NCBI GenBank assembly: GCA_017621795.1
Contig: JAGASJ010000038.1
Location: 1-40,351, forward strand
DNA from: Oscillospiraceae bacterium
GTDB taxonomy: Bacteria; Bacillota; Clostridia; Oscillospirales; Oscillospiraceae
Reading direction: 5' to 3'
Length of the DNA stretch: 40,351 nt
The notes beneath the pieces were generated by a model. It was given only the letters and a program-made list of their open reading frames with translations. It was not told the DNA's origin and ran no database searches. Shown one piece after another: positions 6,942-12,246 of the stretch. Both the position numbers and the translations under genes were made by a program. Numbering within the stretch: position 1 is the first letter of the stretch; each line of letters begins with the position of its first letter.

Positions 6942-7304
6942 TTATTCAGGTGCTCCCATCATACGGCGATTAGGATTATTGCCAATGTAATCTTCAAGCC
7001 TTTCTTGCGGGTCGCATCCATCAATCTCCTCTATGACGATGTGATCCCATACATCCTTTAATGAAAGACCCTCAAACACAGGCGCATTGGCCATTTCTTC
7101 AAATGATGGGTAATCGAAGGCGTTTTTTCCATCAGGGGTTAATCCATACCAAAAAACATCTTTTTGTTCATCCCTGCTCCACATTTTGCCCATCCAGCAA
7201 TAATCGTACTTTTGAATATTTAGGAGCATAAACTGGATTTCAACACAAAACTTCTTTTTCGTGTTGAATGTGAATAGCTTTGTTATTTGTTCAAATGTAA
7301 TCAT
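6942..7304 (-). CDS. Hypothetical protein
   Basis: A 120-residue soluble protein with no signal peptide or membrane segment. It contains a Trp- and Asp-rich middle (WMGKMWSRDEQKDVFWYGLTPDGKNAF) and an acidic helical region (LKDVWDHIVIEEIDGCDPQERLEDYIG). I do not recognise a family; small acidic proteins of this kind are sometimes immunity proteins, but nothing nearby shows a toxin. AAGGCGGTGA precedes the ATG. The gene lies in a region of decayed fragments and repeats. Confidence 0.6.
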   Translation of the reverse strand: MITFEQITKLFTFNTKKKFCVEIQFMLLNIQKYDYCWMGKMWSRDEQKDVFWYGLTPDGKNAFDYPSFEEMANAPVFEGLSLKDVWDHIVIEEIDGCDPQERLEDYIGNNPNRRMMGAPE

Positions 7305-7325
7305 ACAATCACCGCCTTTTCTTTT

Positions 7326-7354
7326 ATCGTATCATAAAGCATTGCAATTGGCAA
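7326..7354 (-). promoter_or_regulatory. Promoter of the 6942-7304 gene
   Basis: Minus-strand TTGCCA (7349-7354) and TACGAT (7326-7331), 17-bp spacer. Confidence 0.5.
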
Positions 7355-7360
7355 CAAAAA

Positions 7361-7433
7361 GCGGGCGGTTGATAACCGCCCCTACAACGAAAATCCGCCG
7401 TTTCCCAATGTAGGGGCGGATATTATCCGCCCG
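7361..7433. repeat. Pair of GTAGGGGC-type palindromes in opposite orientation
   Basis: GGGCGGTT-GATAACCGCCCCTAC (7363-7385) and GTAGGGGCGGAT-ATTATCCGCCC (7410-7432) are the same motif facing each other across 25 bases. The pair abuts the stop codon of the SpoIVB-like fragment. Confidence 0.6.
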
Positions 7434-7513
7434 TTAGGCAGCAGCATCCAGCATATTTTCGGTGAAGATGCCGTATCCGGTTTGAGGATCGTTTACCAGT
7501 ACGTGGGTCACGA
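7434..7513 (-). pseudogene. SpoIVB-like peptidase, C-terminal fragment
   Basis: The minus strand encodes VTHVLVNDPQTGYGIFTENMLDAAA then a stop, nearly identical to the C-terminus of the intact SpoIVB-like protein at 8995-9963 (one frame, about 25 residues). Homology stops upstream of the Val-Thr-His, and the catalytic Ser region is missing. It is a truncated duplicate that cannot make an active enzyme. Confidence 0.75.
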
Positions 7514-7537
7514 CATAGCAGAATACCTGTAATGCAA

Positions 7538-7566
7538 AACGGAAGCTGTATTTCACAGCTTCCGTT
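7538..7566. terminator. Hairpin terminator
   Basis: AACGGAAGCTGT pairs perfectly with ACAGCTTCCGTT (5-base loop). On the minus strand it follows the stop of the broken XRE gene. Confidence 0.6.
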
Positions 7567-7677
7567 AAATGTTATATTTAATGATATCAGTAACATCGCA
7601 ATCCAAGATATGCAGAATCGAGCGAGCACATCGGAATCAATCCGTTCCACAGTACCATTACACCTTTTTTCTACCAA
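7565..7677 (-). pseudogene. Frameshifted remnant of an XRE regulator
   Basis: One minus-strand frame reads NGTVERIDSDVLAR; the next frame continues ILHILDCDVTDIIKYN and stops. Together these match the C-terminal half of YozG-type XRE regulators (pattern: NG-x-V-x-x-I-x-x-x-x-L-x-x-I-C-x-x-LDC-x-x-x-DII-x-Y). A single-base shift near 7630 breaks the frame and the HTH part is absent. Confidence 0.55.
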
Positions 7678-7707
7678 CTAAACCGCCAATGTGGGAATAC
7701 GAAAACG

Positions 7708-7736
7708 GCCACCCCGGGAGGGGTGGCCGCCCTACG
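7708..7736. repeat. Palindromic repeat, GTAGGG family
   Basis: GGCCACCCC/GGGGTGGCC around a GGGA-type loop, ending CCCTAC. The stretch 7678-7805 holds nothing else I can support. Confidence 0.5.
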
Positions 7737-7805
7737 GTTAGCCGGTGGATGTGTTTTTAGGAGCGGAGTGATGTGTCTTTACGAAATCTTGTTGATCGTC
7801 CTGTG

Positions 7806-8258
7806 TTAGCCATTCAATGTAAAAAGGATAGAATAGTTGTATTCAGAGTCAAAGGAATCTTCGTGATTGGTCCAGTTGTCACAATTCAAGCTATCTGTCC
7901 AGGTGAACATTTGCTGTCCAATGGAGGCTTCCGGAAGCTCGGCAAACTCAATCAGATCGAAGGTTTTTTCATTGCACTGGGGACACATTACGTGAACGAT
8001 GATGCAAGTGGCTTTCTCTGCTGCTGTTTCAGAGTAGGTCTTGCCCCATCCTTGGTCAACAAGGGATGCAAAATAAAGGTCTGTCACATTTTGCATACCA
8101 GTGATGCTGTAATCTGCAACGGTGACCGTTTTGGTTACCTCAGTTACTTGCGGAATTGTGTCTGTGGTGGTTGCTTCAAGCTTGGTGCTGCCGGACTGAG
8201 TGGAGCATCCAACAAGCAGACATATGCAGAGCAGAGAGCCAAGTAGTATCTTTTTCAT
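7806..8258 (-). CDS. Putative lipoprotein, unknown function
   Basis: A 150-residue protein starting MKKILLGSLLCICLLVGCSTQ, with a clear lipobox LVGC (Cys 18), so the mature protein is a lipid-anchored surface protein. The mature part has a Thr-rich linker (about 27-46) and a domain with a CPQC motif (MCPQCNEKTFDLIEF), perhaps a metal or redox site; no family recognised. The start at 8258 follows GGAGG by eight bases; the longer in-frame ATG at 8321 would cover the promoter. It is divergent from an XRE regulator whose apparent operators overlap this promoter. Confidence 0.75.
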   Translation of the reverse strand: MKKILLGSLLCICLLVGCSTQSGSTKLEATTTDTIPQVTEVTKTVTVADYSITGMQNVTDLYFASLVDQGWGKTYSETAAEKATCIIVHVMCPQCNEKTFDLIEFAELPEASIGQQMFTWTDSLNCDNWTNHEDSFDSEYNYSILFTLNG

Positions 8259-8292
8259 AGTAATTCCTCCTAAATTTAAAATATCTAAACAT

Positions 8293-8347
8293 ATATTAGC
8301 GAGTTTTTCGCTAAAAGTCAATAGCGAAAAACTTTCTAAGGTATACT
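8293..8347. promoter_or_regulatory. Divergent promoters with two matching XRE-type operators
   Basis: The lipoprotein promoter (minus) is TTGACT (8316-8321), 17 bp, TAATAT (8293-8298). A 19-bp palindrome TTAGCGA-N5-TCGCTAA (8296-8314) fills its spacer. A second copy in reverse orientation lies at 8321-8339 and matches the first at 16 of 19 positions (TTAG..AGTTTTTCGCTA). It lies just upstream of TATACT (8342-8347), the likely -10 of the XRE gene. The arrangement suggests the XRE protein represses both genes; this is inference. Confidence 0.6.
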
Positions 8348-8376
8348 ATATTTATCCTAAAAAGGGTGGTGTGGGT

Positions 8377-8595
8377 ATGCCTTATTATCGCAGGATTCGA
8401 GACTTGAGAGAGGACAGGGATCTGACCCAGTCGCAAATGGGGGAGATTCTGTCCTGCAGTCAGCGAGTCTACAGCAACTATGAGCGTGGAGATATTGACA
8501 TTCCTACTACCACACTTATCAAAATTGCGGATTTTCATAAGGTGTCCGTTGACTATCTTTTAGAAAGAACAAACAATCCGAAAACGAACAATTAA
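8377..8595 (+). CDS. XRE-family helix-turn-helix repressor
   Basis: A 72-residue Cro/CI-type regulator. The HTH runs from IRDLREDRDLTQSQMGEIL to SQRVYSNYERGDIDIPTTTLIKIADFHKVSVDYLLERTNN, the classic HTH_3 pattern with the closing SVDYLLxRT. The start at 8377 is preferred over the in-frame upstream ATG at 8200, which would read through the divergent gene. GGTGGTG serves as ribosome binding site. It is probably autoregulated through the palindromes at 8296-8339. Confidence 0.9.
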   Translation: MPYYRRIRDLREDRDLTQSQMGEILSCSQRVYSNYERGDIDIPTTTLIKIADFHKVSVDYLLERTNNPKTNN

Positions 8596-8630
8596 GAGCA
8601 AATCTGCAATAGCGGCAGATTTGCTCTTAA
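8592..8630. terminator. Terminator of the XRE gene
   Basis: TTAAGAGCAAATCTGC pairs perfectly with GCAGATTTGCTCTTAA around a six-base loop, and overlaps the XRE stop codon. It can serve both the XRE gene and the convergent small gene at 8635. Confidence 0.75.
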
Positions 8631-8634
8631 TTTA

Positions 8635-8928
8635 TTACATTACACCATTGGCAAGACTCGCTACCAGGGAGTACATTTCCTTTTCGCTCTTGACAGTATG
8701 GGCCTTATTCAAAATCTCCTGCTTTTGGGATTCGGACAGGTGGGCATAGCGGTTCATGGCGGCGGTGTTGGCAGACAGCGCCAAACCAAAACCAATGGGG
8801 AGCGATGCGAGCGCTGCAGGTGGCAGATGAAGCGAGCTGAGCGAGTGGCCGCGGTCGGCAGATGACGATGGCACTTGTTGCCGAGGAAGCCGCCGGGCAC
8901 CGCAACAGGAATCTTTGTGGAAATCCAT
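8635..8928 (-). CDS. Small conserved Clostridia protein with an apparent internal insertion
   Basis: A 97-residue frame with a strong GGAGG seven bases before the ATG. The C-terminal 55 residues (LPIGFGLALSANTAAMNRYAHLSESQKQEILNKAH...) match a small uncharacterised protein type I recall from Clostridia, normally about 55-60 residues and starting roughly MDFxKIPVGFG. Here MDFHK at the N-terminus is separated from LPIGFG by about 37 residues of unrelated, Ser/Arg/Pro-rich sequence. The corresponding DNA is GC-rich and contains the phrase CGCTCAGCTCGCTTC, like an inserted repeat. Whether the product is functional is unclear. Confidence 0.5.
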   Translation of the reverse strand: MDFHKDSCCGARRLPRQQVPSSSADRGHSLSSLHLPPAALASLPIGFGLALSANTAAMNRYAHLSESQKQEILNKAHTVKSEKEMYSLVASLANGVM

Positions 8929-8951
8929 AGAATTACCTCCATTGTTGTTTG

Positions 8952-8999
8952 TAGGGGAGGCGTTTCGCCTCCCGTGGGACGGGAAACCCGTCCCCTACG
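8952..8999. repeat. Double palindrome, GTAGGGG family
   Basis: Begins GTAGGGGAGGCG, ends CCCGTCCCCTAC, and contains two inner hairpins (GGAGGCG/CGCCTCC and GACGGG/CCCGTC). Its right end overlaps the last codons of the SpoIVB-like gene. Confidence 0.6.
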
Positions 9000-9963
9000 C
9001 GGCCGCGTCTAACATATTTTCAATAAAGATGCCGTAGCCGGTTGTCGGGTCATTGACAAGGACGTGAGTCACGGCGCCGATGAGCTTGCCGTCTTGAATG
9101 ATCGGTGAGCCGGACATACCCTGGACGATGCCGCCGGTGGCATCAAGCAAGGTAGGGTCCGTGACCTTCAGCAGCATATTGCGGCCGTTTTCGTCTGCGT
9201 TTTTGTAGATCTTCAGTATTTCGATTTCATACTCTGCGGTCTGTGTGCCGTTGACGGTGGAACGGATGGTAGCCTTGCCGGTATGCGCCACACCCTTGCC
9301 ACCGGCGGGCAGTGCTTCCGCACCGGGGGAGAGGGTTGCAGAGCCGAAGACGCCCTGTACCGTATTTTTAAAAACCGTCCCGATGGGGGAAGCGCCGGTG
9401 ACAGTACTCATCAGCTGTCCCGGTGCGCCGCTTCGTCCCTGTTTTACGGAGAGTACGGAGGCAGTGTAAACATTGCCCCGGGTCATTTTCACCAGTTTTC
9501 CGTCGGGCGTATTTACGCCGTGCCCCAGCGCCCCAAATTGCTGTGTGGCGGGGTCATACCAGGTGACCGTGCCCACACCGGTCACACCCTGCCGCAAATA
9601 GACCCCCAGTTTTGGACCTTCGGAAGTGATGGACGGCTGAAACGTGAGGGTCTTTTCCTCTTTACCTCTTAAAACGGAAAGCTCCACCTGTCCGTCACTG
9701 ATATGCAGAAGGCTTTGAACATCCCCCGGAGAAGAAACGGCCTTGCCGTCAATGCGCAGGATCCGGTCGCCTAACTGTAAGCCGCAATTTTTGGCATTTT
9801 GACCCATCTGCTCATCAAAACCCGCAACCGACAGCGTGCCGTCCTGCACCTCCAGGCCGATGACCTGTCCACCGGGTACTAAAAGTCTGGTTGCAAAAGC
9901 GGTTTGTACCGATAATATTGCGCATACTATGGTTAAAAACATATAATTTTTTAATTTTTTCAT
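8995..9963 (-). CDS. SpoIVB-like serine peptidase (family S55) with PDZ domain
   Basis: A 322-residue exported protein: signal or anchor helix (about 7-24), a PDZ domain (about 47-110, including GLQLGDRILRIDGKAV), and an S55 peptidase domain. GALGHGV (about 145-150) carries the expected catalytic His 149. GGIVQGMSGSPII (about 278-289) carries the catalytic Ser, and TGYGIFIENML closes the domain. SpoIVB acts in the intermembrane space of the forespore to start sigma-K activation. Here recN and spo0A, the usual neighbours, are absent, so it may be a second paralogue. Start 9963 follows GGAGGG; the ATG at 10002 lacks such a site. Two decayed copies of its 3' end lie at 6819 and 7434. Confidence 0.85.
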   Translation of the reverse strand: MKKLKNYMFLTIVCAILSVQTAFATRLLVPGGQVIGLEVQDGTLSVAGFDEQMGQNAKNCGLQLGDRILRIDGKAVSSPGDVQSLLHISDGQVELSVLRGKEEKTLTFQPSITSEGPKLGVYLRQGVTGVGTVTWYDPATQQFGALGHGVNTPDGKLVKMTRGNVYTASVLSVKQGRSGAPGQLMSTVTGASPIGTVFKNTVQGVFGSATLSPGAEALPAGGKGVAHTGKATIRSTVNGTQTAEYEIEILKIYKNADENGRNMLLKVTDPTLLDATGGIVQGMSGSPIIQDGKLIGAVTHVLVNDPTTGYGIFIENMLDAAA

Positions 9964-10060
9964 TGTTGCCCTCCTTTCGCCTGCTTGTTTAATATGCCTC
10001 ATTTAACAAGGTTGTAGCCCCTGAAAAATTCGAAAAAATCGGTAAAAATCTCCAAAAACA

Positions 10061-10097
10061 TTTACCTATTGACAAGGTAGGTAAATGATGATATAGT
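10061..10097 (+). promoter_or_regulatory. Promoter of the Fe-S operon with Rrf2-type operator
   Basis: TTGACA (10069-10074), 17 bp, TATAGT (10092-10097). A perfect 8-bp inverted repeat TTTACCTA/TAGGTAAA (10061-10068, 10078-10085) straddles the -35 hexamer. Its position and the Rrf2 gene at the end of the operon suggest negative autoregulation. Confidence 0.7.
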
Positions 10098-10134
10098 ACA
10101 GATAGAAAAGTAGAAAACCTTATGGAGGAAGAAT

Positions 10135-11322
10135 ATGCAAGTTTATGCAGATAACGCCGCCACCACGAAAATGAGCAAAGCGGCGATTGAGGCAATGCTG
10201 CCTTATTTTGATAAAACATACGGCAATCCTTCCAGCCTGCACACCCCCGGTCAGGAGGCAAAGGAAGCACTGGAGGATGCCCGCGCACGGATCGCAGGCT
10301 GCATCGGCTGTGAGCCCCGGGAGATCTATTTCACCTCCGGCGGCAGCGAGGCAGACAATCAGGCAATTCGCTCTGCGGCCTATTATGGGGCCCGCAAAGG
10401 AAAAAAGCACATTATTTCCACTGCTTTCGAGCATCACGCCGTATTGCATACCCTGGAAAAACTGGAAAAAGAGGGCTTTGAAGTCACCCTTTTGGATGTA
10501 AAAACCAACCATAATATTACTGCCCGGCAGGTACGCGACGCCATTCGGGAGGATACCTGCTTGGTGAGTGTGGTGTATGGCAATAACGAGATCGGCTCTT
10601 TACTGCCCATTGCGGAGATCGGCGAGGTTTGCAAGCAGGCCGGTGTACCCTTCCATACAGATGCGGTGCAGGCGGTGGGGCACGTTGCCATCAACGTAAA
10701 GCAGGAAAACATTGACCTATTATCTCTGTCTGCCCACAAGTTCCACGGCCCCCGGGGTGCCGGCGTGCTGTATGCCCGCCGCGGCTTCCCTCTGACCAAT
10801 CTGATCGAGGGCGGCGCACAGGAACGCGGCAAGCGTGCCGGTACGGAAAACCTGCCTGCAATTATGGGTATGGCCGCCGCACTGGAGGAAGCCTGCGCCA
10901 ATTTGGAAGACAACCAAAAGAAGGTAACTGCCCTGCGGGACAAGCTGGTGGCAGGCCTTTCCAAGATCCCGCACTGCGCAATGAACGGCGACCCCGATCA
11001 CAGACTACCCGGCATTGTCAGCTTTTGCTTTGAGGGCATTGAAGGGGAGTCGCTGCTGCTGCTTTTAGACGCACAGGGGATCTACGCATCCTCCGGCTCT
11101 GCCTGTACCTCCGGCTCTTTGGATCCCAGCCACGTATTGCTGGCTATTGGCCGTGTTCATGATGTTGCCCACGGCTCCCTGCGGCTGAGCCTGAGCCACT
11201 ACAATACGGAGGAAGAAATCGATTATATTTTGGAAACCGTGCCGCAGGTCGTCAGCCTGCTGCGGAATATGTCCCCCGTTTGGCGGGATCTGCAGAACGG
11301 TGTCCGCCAGTATATTTTATAA
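10135..11322 (+). CDS. Cysteine desulfurase, NifS/IscS class
   Basis: A 395-residue class V aminotransferase-fold enzyme using pyridoxal phosphate. It removes sulfur from cysteine as a persulfide and passes it to the scaffold protein. Visible features are the N-terminal YADNAATT (4-11), the cofactor stacking His near FEHHAV (98-103), HTDAVQ (174-179), the PLP lysine in SLSAHKFHGPRG (Lys 202) and the mobile catalytic Cys in SSGSACTSGSLDPSHVL (Cys 324). GGAGGAA precedes the ATG. It is first in an operon with iscU-like and Rrf2 genes. Length is normal; whether it is best called NifS or IscS cannot be decided. Confidence 0.95.
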   Translation: MQVYADNAATTKMSKAAIEAMLPYFDKTYGNPSSLHTPGQEAKEALEDARARIAGCIGCEPREIYFTSGGSEADNQAIRSAAYYGARKGKKHIISTAFEHHAVLHTLEKLEKEGFEVTLLDVKTNHNITARQVRDAIREDTCLVSVVYGNNEIGSLLPIAEIGEVCKQAGVPFHTDAVQAVGHVAINVKQENIDLLSLSAHKFHGPRGAGVLYARRGFPLTNLIEGGAQERGKRAGTENLPAIMGMAAALEEACANLEDNQKKVTALRDKLVAGLSKIPHCAMNGDPDHRLPGIVSFCFEGIEGESLLLLLDAQGIYASSGSACTSGSLDPSHVLLAIGRVHDVAHGSLRLSLSHYNTEEEIDYILETVPQVVSLLRNMSPVWRDLQNGVRQYIL

Positions 11323-11334
11323 GGAGAATAAACG

Positions 11335-11766
11335 ATGGCATTATATAGCGAAGTGGTAATGGACCATTTTACCCACCCGAGAAATGTGGGCTTTATTGAA
11401 GACGCCGACGGTGTCGGTCAGGTAGGCAACGCCAAGTGCGGCGACATTATGAAGATCTACCTGAAAATTGAAAATGATATGATCGTGGACGTGAAGTTTG
11501 AGACCTTCGGCTGTGGCTCTGCCATTGCATCCTCTTCCATGGCTACCGAAATGATCAAGGGAAAGCCCCTGTCTGAAGCATTAAAGCTGACCAACAAGGC
11601 GGTTGCCGAGGCGTTAAGCGGTCTGCCTGCCCACAAGATGCATTGCTCCGTGCTGGCAGAGGAAGCCATTAAGTCTGCGGTGAAGGATTACTATGACCGC
11701 AACGGCATCGAGTATGATCACACGCAGTTCCCCGATTGCGAGAACTGCGCCCACTGCCACGAATAA
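11335..11766 (+). CDS. IscU/NifU-like Fe-S cluster scaffold
   Basis: A 143-residue scaffold protein on which iron-sulfur clusters are assembled. The three cluster-ligand cysteines are Cys 35 (GNAKCGD), Cys 60 (FGCGSAIASSS) and Cys 104 (MHCSVLAEEA); Asp 37 is also conserved. The C-terminal tail adds CENCAHCHE, an extra Cys/His group seen in NifU-like proteins of Clostridia. The gene starts 12 bp after the desulfurase stop, preceded by AAGGAG. Confidence 0.94.
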   Translation: MALYSEVVMDHFTHPRNVGFIEDADGVGQVGNAKCGDIMKIYLKIENDMIVDVKFETFGCGSAIASSSMATEMIKGKPLSEALKLTNKAVAEALSGLPAHKMHCSVLAEEAIKSAVKDYYDRNGIEYDHTQFPDCENCAHCHE

Positions 11767-11769
11767 GCG

Positions 11770-12183
11770 ATGATCGTATCAACAAAAGGACGGTATGCCC
11801 TGCGGGTGATGGTTTACCTTGCCCAAAGTGGGGAAGGGGCGTATGTGCCCCTGAAGGAGATCGCAGAGGAAGAGGGGATCTCCCAAAAGTATTTGGAGGC
11901 CATTATGACCGTGCTCTCCAAGGCGGGCTTTGTGGATGCGGTCCACGGAAAAGGCGGTGGATATCGGCTCAACAGAGCACCGGAAAATTACACCATTGGC
12001 AGTATTCTGAAGCTGACGGAAGGCTCTTTGGCCACGGTGTCCTGCACCACCCAGGGCGCGTCTGCCTGCTCCAGAAGCTCCTGCTGTAAGGCGCTTCCAA
12101 TGTGGGAGAGGCTGGATAAAATGGTGGACAGTTTCTTTGAATCCATTACCCTGAACGACATTCTCACAGAAGAAAATATATAA
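11770..12183 (+). CDS. Rrf2-family transcriptional regulator (IscR-like)
   Basis: A 137-residue winged-helix regulator. The N-terminus MIVSTKGRYALRVMVYLA and the wing HGKGGGYRLNRAPENYTIG are typical of Rrf2. Cysteines at about 92, 100, 105 and 106 sit where IscR holds its cluster-ligand group, so a cluster- or redox-sensing role is plausible. It starts three bases after the scaffold gene stop, with no strong separate ribosome binding site, suggesting coupling. The inverted repeat at 10061-10085 is its likely operator. Confidence 0.92.
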   Translation: MIVSTKGRYALRVMVYLAQSGEGAYVPLKEIAEEEGISQKYLEAIMTVLSKAGFVDAVHGKGGGYRLNRAPENYTIGSILKLTEGSLATVSCTTQGASACSRSSCCKALPMWERLDKMVDSFFESITLNDILTEENI

Positions 12184-12188
12184 AATAC

Positions 12189-12219
12189 AAGGGAGGCAGT
12201 TTAGCAAACTGCCTCCCTT
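12189..12219. terminator. Bidirectional terminator between convergent genes
   Basis: AAGGGAGGCAGTTT pairs perfectly with AAACTGCCTCCCTT around AGC. It separates the Fe-S operon from the cca fusion gene. T-runs are short on both sides. Confidence 0.7.
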
Positions 12220-12246
12220 GTGTGTTATATCCGTTTCAGCTTGATT

